From an uncultured Ruminococcus sp. (lineage in GTDB: Bacteria > Bacillota > Clostridia > Oscillospirales > Ruminococcaceae): DNA of 64,000 nt. Location of the stretch: contig CAKSMF010000003.1 of the NCBI GenBank assembly GCA_934474025.1, positions 124,001 through 188,000 on the forward strand, in the 5' to 3' direction. Every line of letters begins with the position of its first letter. The stretch's first letter is position 1. Made by a program: the position numbers and the translations under genes. The notes under the pieces were generated by a model that was given only the letters and a program-made list of their open reading frames with translations, ran no database searches and was not told the DNA's origin. Positions 24,731-32,810 of the stretch are shown here, piece after piece.

Positions 24731-26185
24731 ATGGAACAGGGATACAATTTAATGGATTTATTCTTTCTGCTTCTTAGAAAAATATGGTGGATTATTTTAG
24801 GAGCAGTAATTGGGGCTACAGCACTTTTTTGCTATTCAAAATTTTGTTTGCCGTTTGAATATTCTTCGCATATTTCGATGTACGTTCAAAGCTACAAAAA
24901 TATAAATACAAATAACAGTAATAATTATAATGATATAAGCAACTCCAAACAGCTTATAAATACATATATTGAAGTTCTTAAAGACGATGCTGTCATGAGG
25001 GCAGTTGGCGAACAGCTTATTGAACAGTATGGTTATGATACTATATCCAAAAATTTTAGAATGGAAGATGGTAATATTGCTCCCTCTTCTTTACGTAGCA
25101 CTATAAGCATAACTACTGTTACTGATACAAGTGCTTTGAAAGTTGTTTCCACTACTAAAAACGCTGATATCTCTGCATCAATATGTAATATTATGGCAGA
25201 TATTTCGCCTGATTTCATAAAAAATGCGGTTGGCGTAGGTGCTTTGAAAACTATTGATACTGCAAAAGCTTATTATACACCAGTATCTCCGAACGTTATG
25301 AGAAATACTATAATAGGATTCGTTGGAGGTGCTATGCTGGTTGTTTTGATAGTTTTATTGATTGATTTTCTTGATAACACCATTAAAGACAGTGAAAAAA
25401 TTACAGAAAAATATAAAAAACCAATTATTGGTGAAATTCAACATTTTACTACATCACAGAAAAAAATTGGTTTGGGAAATAGCATAAGTATTTTAGATGA
25501 AGATGTACCATTCAATGTAATTGAAAACTATAAACTCTTGCGTACTAATATAGTATTTTCATTGTCAACAAATGATAAAAAGGTTTTTGCTGTATCAAGT
25601 GCAAGTCTTTCAGAGGGAAAGTCAACATCAACAATCAATATAGCTATAGCTTTTGCACAAACTAAAAATAAAGTTTTGCTGATTGATGCTGATATGAGAA
25701 AATCAGTTGTTCATAAAGCGTTTTCGCTTGAAAATAAATCAGGATTATCAACTGTTATCGGTAATATGACAAATTTTGATGAAACTGTACATAAAAATGT
25801 TATTGAAAATCTTGATGTTCTTACATCAGGTGTGACAGTTCCTAATCCTTCAGAATTGCTTGCATCTAAAAATTTTGAAGAACTTATAAATACACTTTCT
25901 GACAGATATGACTATATAATTATTGACACTCCGCCTATTAATATTGTAAGTGATGCTCTTACTATAAAAAATTCAATCGCTGGAATAATGCTTGTTGTTA
26001 ATTATGCACACACCACTTATAACGACATTGAAAGCTGTATGAAAAAGATTAAAATAGCTGATATGAATATGTTTGGATTTATTCTGAATAATGTCAATAT
26101 AAAGAAAAAAGCAGGATATTATAGTAGTTATAATTATAAATATTATAAATACGGTTACGGAGAAAACAATAAGAAGAAAAAATGA
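24731..26185 (+). CDS. Bacterial tyrosine kinase with chain-length (Wzz-like) domain
   Basis: 484 residues from the ATG at 24731, seven bases or so after GGAGG (24721-24725). An ATG at 24719 overlaps that site. The protein is a polysaccharide co-polymerase fused to its BY-kinase: two transmembrane segments (about 17-35 and 190-212) flank a Wzz-type periplasmic domain, then a cytoplasmic kinase domain with Walker A (SLSEGKST, about 292-300), Walker A' (VLLIDADMR), Walker B (YIIIDTPP) and a Tyr-rich autophosphorylation tail near the C-terminus. Such proteins control capsule or exopolysaccharide length. Fusion in one chain is the Gram-negative Wzc layout and is less usual in Firmicutes, where the two parts are commonly separate. 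The next gene overlaps by four bases and encodes the cognate type of phosphatase. Confidence 0.92.
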   Translation: MEQGYNLMDLFFLLLRKIWWIILGAVIGATALFCYSKFCLPFEYSSHISMYVQSYKNINTNNSNNYNDISNSKQLINTYIEVLKDDAVMRAVGEQLIEQYGYDTISKNFRMEDGNIAPSSLRSTISITTVTDTSALKVVSTTKNADISASICNIMADISPDFIKNAVGVGALKTIDTAKAYYTPVSPNVMRNTIIGFVGGAMLVVLIVLLIDFLDNTIKDSEKITEKYKKPIIGEIQHFTTSQKKIGLGNSISILDEDVPFNVIENYKLLRTNIVFSLSTNDKKVFAVSSASLSEGKSTSTINIAIAFAQTKNKVLLIDADMRKSVVHKAFSLENKSGLSTVIGNMTNFDETVHKNVIENLDVLTSGVTVPNPSELLASKNFEELINTLSDRYDYIIIDTPPINIVSDALTIKNSIAGIMLVVNYAHTTYNDIESCMKKIKIADMNMFGFILNNVNIKKKAGYYSSYNYKYYKYGYGENNKKKK

Positions 26186-26853
26186 TTATCACAGATTACC
26201 ATTGTCATGTATTGCCGGAACTGGACGACGGAGCAGAAAATTTACAAACTGCTCTTTTGATGATTCAAAAAATGAAATTTCAGGGCGTAAGAAAAATAAT
26301 TGCTACTCCGCACTTTTATGCCCATGAAGAAATTTCTGTAAAGGAATATCTTGATAAACGTCAAAAATCATATGATATGCTTATGAATGCAAATCCGGCT
26401 GTTGAAAATATAATATTAGGTTCAGAAGTTGCAATTGAAAGTGGTTTGAGTGAAATAGAAGATGTTGAAAAATTAGCTATTCAAAATACAGATTATATTT
26501 TGCTTGAATTGCCTTTTGGCAACTATTCAAGATGGATAACAGACGAAATTTATAATATTTCCTGTCGATACAAGCTTAAAGTTATCATTGCCCATATTGA
26601 AAGATACAAAGATATTTACAGTAAATCTCAAATGGCGGAAATTCTTGATATGGGTGTTGTTTTACAGGTTAACAATAATGCATTTAAAACGTTCGGAAGC
26701 AGACAATTCGTCCGAAAACTTATAAAGGAAGATTATGAAGTTATTTTTGGAAGCGACTGTCATAATATGACTTCACGTTCTCCTGATTGGGATATTATGC
26801 GTAAATATATAAAACCAGAAATCCTTAAAAAATCAAATAACCTTATAAAGTAA
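26182..26853 (+). CDS. CpsB/YwqE-type protein-tyrosine phosphatase (PHP fold)
   Basis: 223 residues. The metal-dependent PHP phosphatase dephosphorylates BY-kinases. Metal ligands are visible in DYHCHVLPELDDG (H7, H9), the EVAIE segment around residue 83, IAHIERY near 140 and GSDCHN near 192. It overlaps the kinase gene by four bases (ATGA), so the kinase/phosphatase pair is made together. No glycosyltransferase genes follow, so the polysaccharide locus they control must be elsewhere. The unit ends in a perfect hairpin. Confidence 0.93.
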   Translation: MIITDYHCHVLPELDDGAENLQTALLMIQKMKFQGVRKIIATPHFYAHEEISVKEYLDKRQKSYDMLMNANPAVENIILGSEVAIESGLSEIEDVEKLAIQNTDYILLELPFGNYSRWITDEIYNISCRYKLKVIIAHIERYKDIYSKSQMAEILDMGVVLQVNNNAFKTFGSRQFVRKLIKEDYEVIFGSDCHNMTSRSPDWDIMRKYIKPEILKKSNNLIK

Positions 26854-26860
26854 TTATAAA

Positions 26861-26884
26861 AAAACTGCCATTAGTGGCAGTTTT
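26861..26884. terminator. Bidirectional terminator between convergent genes
   Basis: A perfect 10-bp stem (26861-26870 with 26875-26884), TTAG loop, T-rich on both strands. It separates the phosphatase gene (plus) from the GH25 gene (minus). Confidence 0.93.
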
Positions 26885-26892
26885 CTTTAATT

Positions 26893-28164
26893 TCAGTCAA
26901 TGTAATGAACATTCATGTCAACATATCCTTCAATTCCGTCAATAAGTCCGGTTGAACTTCCTTGCCACATGAAATAGTCACCGTTATAGTCAGTTTCGTC
27001 TATAAAGTGTGCTAACCATACGGGTTTATTGTAATTGTTAATCCAGAAGTTATTTAAAAAATTTTTGCTACTGTATAACATGGCTGAATAACCATTGTTT
27101 TCAATTTCAATGCAGAAAAGGTTGAAAAGTTCGTTTAAACCATGAATACTAAGTCCATATTGCTGGAAATTTGTAAATTCTTCCCAGTCAAATGCAATTG
27201 GAAAATCAAGTTTTTCACTGTCAAGTTGTTCTGTAATGTATGAAACAAGTTCGTCTACTTTATCAGCAGAATTAAGAGTTGTATAGAAATAAACTCCAAC
27301 TTTCAGACCAGCTTCACGGGCTTTGCGGATATTTTCGGAATACCATTCATCAGGCACTATTTCATCATAAAAATGTCCCATACGGATTATAACAAATTCG
27401 CAACCTGCATTTTTCACGGCATTGAAATCAATATCTCCTTGCCATGCTGAAACATCTATACCAAATTCTCTGTTTTCTCCTGCATTTGCCTTTACGAATT
27501 CTTCAAAAGGCGTTCCGTCACTATAATCGGGAGTTTCTGCCGGAGTATCTGTTGCAGGTATATGACTTAATACAATAACGGTCATATCCCATGAAGTTTC
27601 ATTTCCTGAACTGTCTGTAACGTGTGCAGTTATTGGATAAGTACCTATAGTATTTGTATCAACTGTTCCGTCATAAGTCAGAACTGGTGATGTATCATAA
27701 TTATCTGCATAACCGACTATTTTTTTCAGGTCAAATTCTTCTCCTTTGGTGACATATGGCGAAACTCCCATATTCAGCAATACAGGTGCAGTTGTATCCT
27801 TAACTGTATAACTTATTTTTTTCTTGAAATTTCCGTCATCACAACTGCACTTTATGTAAATTTCATAATTACCTATTTCAGAAGTGTCTACAGTATCATC
27901 ACCGTTGAGAATTTCAACATTTGTTTCGGTTACAAGTTGGGATATTGTTATTTCTTCATAAATTTCTAAATTTTCCAGAGTGTCAAGGATAAGATATTCC
28001 GGAGGGTCAATATTGGATTTGGCGTTTTGAGAGGTTACGGGTATGCTTTCCGAAACAGTAGTACCAGTAACTTGTGTTATTAAATTTGCCGGAAGTGTCT
28101 GTACTTCCTTTGAACAACCGGTAGTCATACCGAGAGCAATAAGAGCTGTAATTATTCTTTTCAT
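26893..28164 (-). CDS. GH25 muramidase lipoprotein with Ig-like domains
   Basis: 423 residues. The N-terminus has a lipoprotein signal (MTTGC, Cys17, with a somewhat atypical Thr at -3). A linker and two bacterial Ig-like or cadherin-like domains follow (about 50-120 and 125-205, SYTVKDTTAPV and HVTDSSGNETSWD). The GH25 lysozyme domain occupies about 235-423, with catalytic acids in FGIDVSAWQGDID and FDWEEF. GH25 enzymes cut the MurNAc-beta-1,4-GlcNAc bond of peptidoglycan. Lipid anchoring would hold it at the membrane's outer face, so it is more likely a cell-wall remodelling enzyme than a secreted bacteriolysin. Single-gene unit with its own promoter. Confidence 0.92.
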   Translation of the reverse strand: MKRIITALIALGMTTGCSKEVQTLPANLITQVTGTTVSESIPVTSQNAKSNIDPPEYLILDTLENLEIYEEITISQLVTETNVEILNGDDTVDTSEIGNYEIYIKCSCDDGNFKKKISYTVKDTTAPVLLNMGVSPYVTKGEEFDLKKIVGYADNYDTSPVLTYDGTVDTNTIGTYPITAHVTDSSGNETSWDMTVIVLSHIPATDTPAETPDYSDGTPFEEFVKANAGENREFGIDVSAWQGDIDFNAVKNAGCEFVIIRMGHFYDEIVPDEWYSENIRKAREAGLKVGVYFYTTLNSADKVDELVSYITEQLDSEKLDFPIAFDWEEFTNFQQYGLSIHGLNELFNLFCIEIENNGYSAMLYSSKNFLNNFWINNYNKPVWLAHFIDETDYNGDYFMWQGSSTGLIDGIEGYVDMNVHYID

Positions 28165-28195
28165 GTTGTCTCCTTTGATTATTTTTATACAAAAA

Positions 28196-28224
28196 ATTAT
28201 ATCATAAAATGTTTTATTTGTAAA
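28196..28224 (-). promoter_or_regulatory. Promoter of the GH25 gene
   Basis: On the minus strand TTTACA (28219-28224), 17-base spacer, TATAAT (28196-28201), extended -10 (TGA). Confidence 0.8.
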
Positions 28225-28244
28225 GTATATTTTAAAATAATAAG

Positions 28245-28279
28245 AAAAGGTTGCACTTGATATTTGTGCAACCTTTTTT
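28245..28279 (-). terminator. Terminator of the metal ATPase gene
   Basis: A perfect 12-bp stem (28245-28256 with 28266-28277) five bases or so beyond the stop codon. The minus-strand tail has four T. On the plus strand six T follow. Confidence 0.78.
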
Positions 28280-28283
28280 GAAA

Positions 28284-30368
28284 TTATTGATATTTCTTTT
28301 TATTGAGTATTTTTATGGAATTGAGTATAAGTAACATTGCTGTTCCGGAATCGGCAAAAACTGCGAGCCACATATTAGGGTGTCCGAAAAGTCCGAGAAT
28401 TAAAACTACAGCTTTTATAGCAAGTGCAAATATTATATTCTGATATGCTACTGAAAGTGTTCTGTCAGCAATTCTTTTAGCATATATAATTGTTTCGGGT
28501 TCGGAGTTCATGAAAACAGCGTCAGAAGCTTCAAGTGCAAGGTCTGAACCGTTTTGTAAAGCTCCTCCTATATCAGCACCGGCAAGTACAGGGGCATCGT
28601 TTATTCCGTCGCCTATGAACATTACTGAACCGTTTTTGCGTATTTCCTGAATTTCATGGAGTTTACCGTCCGGCATCAAATCGCCTTTTACATAATCTAT
28701 ACCGAGTTGTTTTCCGACAGCTAAAGCGTTTTCGGATTTATCACCTGTTAACATAGCTGTATGTATTCCCATTGATTTAAGCTGTGAAATAGTTTTTACT
28801 GATGTTTTCTTTATGGTATCAGAAACAGTTATTATACCTTTTACCATTCCTTCTGTTGCAACATAAACTATACTTCCGTTAATGTTGTAATCAGGAACAG
28901 TTATATTATTTTCTTTCATAAGTCTTTCATTACCGCAAAGTATTTTCTTGCCGTTAAGTGTTGCAGAAATACCACGTCCGGCGAGTTCTGTTATTTTTTC
29001 AGGAGAAGTTATATTAATGGAATTTTCTTCGCAGTATTTTATAATACTTTCAGCAACAGGGTGGGTTGAAGTTTGTTCGCATGATGCACAAATTTCAAGA
29101 AGGTTTTCTTTTGTCATATCACCAAAAGTTTTTACATCTGTTACTGTAAAGTTTCCGTTGGTAAGAGTTCCAGTTTTATCGAATGCTATGTTTTTAACTT
29201 TTGCAAGAACTTCAATAGCTGAACCGCCTTTGAAAAGTATTCCGAATTTTGAAGCAACGCCTATTCCGGAGAAATAAGCAAGCGGTACGCTTAAAACCAA
29301 TGCACAAGGACAGCTTATTACAAGGAATGTAAGTGCTGAATAAACCCATTTATGCCAATCGCCAGTTACTATTGATGGTATGATTGCTGTAAGTAATGCT
29401 GTTACAAGAACTATAGGTGTATATATTTTTGAGAATTTTGTTATAAAACGGTCTATTTTTGGTTTTGAGAAAGACGCATTTTCAACGGCTTCTGCAATTT
29501 TTGAAATCATTGAATTTTCAGCAGTTGCAGTTGCACGAAGTTCAAAAGTTTCAGAAAGGTTTATACAGCCGGATAATATTTCATCTCCGGTACGTACTGT
29601 AAGCGGTACTGGTTCGCCGTTTATAGCGGAAGTATCTATACGTGATTCACCATTATTAACAATACCGTCAACAGCTATACGTTCACCGGCTTTAATTCGG
29701 AGAATGTCGCCGATTTTAATGTTTTCAGCAGGAGTACGTATAAATTCGCCGTCTTTGAGAACATCTGCAAAATCTGTTTTAAGGCTTGAAATATCTGTTA
29801 TAGCTTTACGAGTCTGTGAAACAGCATAATCTTCAAAAAGTTCACCAATTCGGAAGAATAATACTACTCCGACAGCCTCGGCATAGTCTCCGAGGACAAA
29901 TGCACCAATAGTTGCTACTGTCATTAAAGTGTTTTCGTCAAAGAAATTTTTTGAAAAGATGTTTTTTACAGCAGAAGTTATAACATTAAATCCTAATACT
30001 AAATATGCTCCGATAAATACAATAAGTGAGAGGATATTCATATCAGTAAGTTTTTGAATTAACAATGCAATAACAAACAGAATCGTTCCTGCAATCAATG
30101 GAACATATTCAGGAATTTCTTTTTTCTCCTCGGCTGGAGCAGGTGAGGTTTCTTCAAACGGAATAATTTTAACCTCATTTTCGACAGCTTGTGCGAGGTC
30201 ATTCATAAGTTCAAGTGTATCTTCATTGATATCACCTGTAACAGTAAGTTTTTTTAATGGAAAGTTAAGAACAGCACTTTCAATACCTTGCATATCAGCA
30301 ATTAATCCCTCGATTTTAGCACCACAATGTGCACAATCAAGATTTTCTATAGTGTAAACTTTTTTCAT
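28284..30368 (-). CDS. Heavy-metal P1B-type ATPase (CPC type; likely Zn/Cd efflux)
   Basis: 694 residues from the ATG at 30366-30368, seven bases after AAGGAG. An upstream in-frame ATG at 30384-30386 lies in the operator. One N-terminal metal-binding domain (DCAHC, C12 and C15) precedes an A domain (about 230-280), the metal-channel motif SCPCALVLS (CPC about 353-355), the phosphorylation site DKTGTLTNG (Asp397) and the hinge MFIGDGINDAP. CPC with a single CxxC domain fits Cd/Zn/Pb exporters of the CadA/ZntA group. The A-domain loop reads NGEP where TGE(S/P) is usual. An SmtB-like operator overlaps the promoter, but no ArsR-family gene is nearby. Confidence 0.92.
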   Translation of the reverse strand: MKKVYTIENLDCAHCGAKIEGLIADMQGIESAVLNFPLKKLTVTGDINEDTLELMNDLAQAVENEVKIIPFEETSPAPAEEKKEIPEYVPLIAGTILFVIALLIQKLTDMNILSLIVFIGAYLVLGFNVITSAVKNIFSKNFFDENTLMTVATIGAFVLGDYAEAVGVVLFFRIGELFEDYAVSQTRKAITDISSLKTDFADVLKDGEFIRTPAENIKIGDILRIKAGERIAVDGIVNNGESRIDTSAINGEPVPLTVRTGDEILSGCINLSETFELRATATAENSMISKIAEAVENASFSKPKIDRFITKFSKIYTPIVLVTALLTAIIPSIVTGDWHKWVYSALTFLVISCPCALVLSVPLAYFSGIGVASKFGILFKGGSAIEVLAKVKNIAFDKTGTLTNGNFTVTDVKTFGDMTKENLLEICASCEQTSTHPVAESIIKYCEENSINITSPEKITELAGRGISATLNGKKILCGNERLMKENNITVPDYNINGSIVYVATEGMVKGIITVSDTIKKTSVKTISQLKSMGIHTAMLTGDKSENALAVGKQLGIDYVKGDLMPDGKLHEIQEIRKNGSVMFIGDGINDAPVLAGADIGGALQNGSDLALEASDAVFMNSEPETIIYAKRIADRTLSVAYQNIIFALAIKAVVLILGLFGHPNMWLAVFADSGTAMLLILNSIKILNKKKYQ

Positions 30369-30383
30369 AGTATCGCTCCTTAT

Positions 30384-30405
30384 CATATGAATATCTGTTC
30401 ATATG
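30384..30405. promoter_or_regulatory. SmtB/CzrA-like metal-responsive operator
   Basis: Perfect inverted repeat CATATGAA (30384-30391)/TTCATATG (30398-30405) with a six-base centre. On the ATPase strand the core reads TGAACA-N2-TATTCA, the known recognition pattern of zinc-sensing ArsR/SmtB repressors. It lies just downstream of the -10, over the probable transcription start, as expected for repression. Confidence 0.75.
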
Positions 30406-30408
30406 TTT

Positions 30409-30437
30409 AATATATCATATTTAGAAGCATTTGTCAA
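30409..30437 (-). promoter_or_regulatory. Promoter of the metal ATPase gene
   Basis: Minus strand: TTGACA (30432-30437), 17-base spacer, TATATT (30409-30414), extended -10 (TGA). Confidence 0.85.
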
Positions 30438-30679
30438 TAGTTTTCGGAAAATTTATATTTATTTTTAAGAAAAGCGTTTTTTAGCGAAATATATATGATT
30501 TTTAGTTAACCTGAGTTAACGGATTTTTCCGAATAGTTGGCGTGAAAAATTTCCTTGAAACAGGCATTATAAAAAATTATAATTTTTTTAAAAAAATTTC
30601 GTCTTTTTGTCCTTTTTAAGTCACTTATATATGAAAAGCTTTTCATAATATAAACCTTTATTGAAAGGAGTGATAGATT
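30438..30679. promoter_or_regulatory. AT-rich intergenic region ahead of the ECF sigma gene, with palindromes
   Basis: The gap between the ATPase and sigma genes holds two GTTAAC palindromes ten bases apart (30505-30510 and 30515-30520) and a perfect 16-bp palindrome (30631-30646, ATGAAAAG followed by its complement) 33 bases before the sigma start. These could be operators. No standard sigma-A promoter with good spacing was found, which would be compatible with an ECF-type promoter, but I cannot name one. Confidence 0.35.
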
Positions 30680-31288
30680 TTGATTGTTGATTCTAAATTT
30701 TATGCCGGAGGTGACAGTAAGATTTCAATGCTATTAAATCCATGTGAACAGAAAAATCATTATGATATATCATGTGAAAATGTAAATGAACTTATCGCCG
30801 GCTGTTCAGAATCAAAAGATAAACTGGAAAAACTTTACATCATGTTTAAAGATAGTGTATTTGCAGTTGCATTTGGAATAACATCAGACTATCATCTTTC
30901 TGAAGATTGTGTTACCGAAACTTTTGTGAGACTTACTCAGGTAAAGCGTTTTTCAGCAAAAAAAGGTGACGGAAAAGGGTTTATACTTACTATTGCCCGC
31001 AATGTTGCATTGGAGTTTCGCCGTAGGTATAAGAGAGAAAAAGAGAGTGATGATATATATATTCAAAATTACGGCGAGGCTGATAAGACTGTAGAAAACA
31101 GTATTTATATAAATCAGCTCCTTGAATATCTTAATGACAAACAGCGTCAGGTCGTTGTGCTGAAATGCTGTTCAGAACTTACATTCAGGGAGATTGCAAA
31201 AATTATGAAATGCCCTGAAACTACGGTAAAATCAAGGTACAAAAAAGCCATATCTATTTTACAGGAAAAGGCAGGTGCTGACAAGTGA
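30680..31288 (+). CDS. ECF-type RNA polymerase sigma factor
   Basis: 202 residues starting with TTG at 30680, nine bases after AGGAG (30666-30670). An ATG at 30729 is a weaker alternative. Region 2 (about 50-115) includes SEDCVTETFVRLTQ and FILTIARNVALEFRRRYKR. Region 4 (about 145-195) includes LEYLNDKQRQVVVLKCC and the helix-turn-helix LTFREIAKIMKCPETTVKSRYKKA. There is no region 3, as in ECF factors. A 45-residue N-terminal extension is unusual. The gene overlaps the next by four bases (GTGA), and the next encodes a one-span membrane protein, the usual sigma/anti-sigma layout. Confidence 0.92.
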   Translation: MIVDSKFYAGGDSKISMLLNPCEQKNHYDISCENVNELIAGCSESKDKLEKLYIMFKDSVFAVAFGITSDYHLSEDCVTETFVRLTQVKRFSAKKGDGKGFILTIARNVALEFRRRYKREKESDDIYIQNYGEADKTVENSIYINQLLEYLNDKQRQVVVLKCCSELTFREIAKIMKCPETTVKSRYKKAISILQEKAGADK

Positions 31289-32664
31289 AAAATAAGACTC
31301 CTGAAATAAATCAGGAATTTGAAAAGCTGATTAAAGACAAGATGAATGAACTTTCTTCGTCTGTAGATTGCTTCAATAAAATTTCTGAAAAGGCTTTTCC
31401 CGAAAAAAATCAGGATTTTTCCGAAAGCGGATTCGCCGTATGTGACCTTGAAAACATTACTGGAAAATCTAAAAAGCCATTGTTTCTTAAATGGATAGCG
31501 GTTGCAGTTGCTTTTGTAATATGTATTGTTGTTTTGCCTGAAACATCGATTTTCGAGAATTTTATGGCAAGTTTAGGAAAAAATCCGGAAGAAATATATT
31601 TGGAGATTGTTGAGGAAATATCCAAAGAAACCTCTGAAAATACTTATAAAATATATGATATGCCGGTTGATGATTATATTAAATATGATACATTGATAAC
31701 TCCATTTTATTCGTGTCCGTTTAAGGAATGCGGAAAAAATAATATAAATGTCCGTATTTTTGTAAGGACTTATAATAATATTCCAACAAATCAGATTTAT
31801 GCGGTAGAATATACCGGCGAATATGAAAAATCCAATTTTATAGCAGTTGCTGATACTAAAGCCAAATTTACTGATGATGAACTTGAAAATATTGTTATTT
31901 CTGAAACTAAATCCGAAAATTCTGTTGTTTCTTCTGCAATAAGAAAAAATTTTACACCAGCAGTTACGGAAGAAAGTGTCATAAGAGATAATGAAAATTA
32001 TAATATTATTTCGTTGGCATCATTTGAATATAATAATATTTTCAAATCAGATGATGACGAAATACAAGTATATTTATCACAGGTTCTTTATTACGCAAAC
32101 GGAAATGATGGCATTCCAGAAATCTATTACTATGATATATATAATGCTCCGGATTTAAAAAACGAATGGAAAAATTCAGTCTGTTTTGATGGATTTTCAG
32201 CTATTCCGGAAAAGAATAAATCATTATTTGTACACAAGGAACTTTTTAATAGTTCTGAATCTATAAACGATACTTTATTATATGGATATGTAACTTTATC
32301 AAAAATTTTTACTGAAAATAATAACAATTCTTTAAGCGATAATATAGATTTTTATACTTTGGAACTGAATACAATTTATGACGGTACAGTAACCGAAAAT
32401 ATAAGTACTCTTGCTGTTCCGTATGATAATGAAATTCTTAAAACTTTGAAGATGTATTTTTCACAGTCCGGAATGATATTTTCATCTGCATCAAATCCTG
32501 TAATAACAATAATTTCTAAAAATAAAAACATTACAAATAATGTATTTAATGACGGTGAAAATTATTATATTATGTATCCTGATTTAAGTCAAACGGAATC
32601 AGATAAGTTGACCGAAGAAGAAGCTATAAATAACATTGTTGACGGATATGATTATAGATTTTAG
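31285..32664 (+). CDS. Putative membrane anti-sigma factor/sensor
   Basis: 459 residues starting with GTG, four bases inside the sigma gene. The first 65 residues are cytoplasmic and charged, one transmembrane helix spans about 68-84 (WIAVAVAFVICIVVL), and the remaining 370 residues are extracytoplasmic, rich in Asn, Tyr, Ile and Glu, with no domain I recognise. From coupling to the ECF gene and topology it should hold the sigma factor at the membrane and release it on an outside signal, as RsgI-type or other one-span anti-sigma factors do. The N-terminus lacks an obvious zinc-binding ZAS motif, so the family cannot be named. Confidence 0.6.
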   Translation: MKNKTPEINQEFEKLIKDKMNELSSSVDCFNKISEKAFPEKNQDFSESGFAVCDLENITGKSKKPLFLKWIAVAVAFVICIVVLPETSIFENFMASLGKNPEEIYLEIVEEISKETSENTYKIYDMPVDDYIKYDTLITPFYSCPFKECGKNNINVRIFVRTYNNIPTNQIYAVEYTGEYEKSNFIAVADTKAKFTDDELENIVISETKSENSVVSSAIRKNFTPAVTEESVIRDNENYNIISLASFEYNNIFKSDDDEIQVYLSQVLYYANGNDGIPEIYYYDIYNAPDLKNEWKNSVCFDGFSAIPEKNKSLFVHKELFNSSESINDTLLYGYVTLSKIFTENNNNSLSDNIDFYTLELNTIYDGTVTENISTLAVPYDNEILKTLKMYFSQSGMIFSSASNPVITIISKNKNITNNVFNDGENYYIMYPDLSQTESDKLTEEEAINNIVDGYDYRF

Positions 32665-32762
32665 GAGAATCCGCATTTTAAACAAGAATTTTCCCACCTC
32701 TATAAGTGGTAAGGTGAATTGTAAATTGAAACAAAGATAAACAAAAGAAAGTATATATAAAA

Positions 32763-32807
32763 ACTTCCCCTGACGGTATATAAACTGTTCAGGGGAAAGT
32801 TTTTTTA
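32763..32807. terminator. Bidirectional terminator between anti-sigma and exporter genes
   Basis: ACTTCCCCTGA (32763-32773) pairs with TCAGGGGAAAGT (32789-32800, one bulged A), followed on the plus strand by seven T. On the minus strand a shorter T run follows. Confidence 0.85.
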
Positions 32808-32810
32808 AAA

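Noticed and set aside
29380..29829. 149-codon plus-strand frame inside the metal ATPase gene
   Set aside because: It is antisense to conserved ATPase sequence. Its composition is what the reverse of a membrane-protein gene gives.
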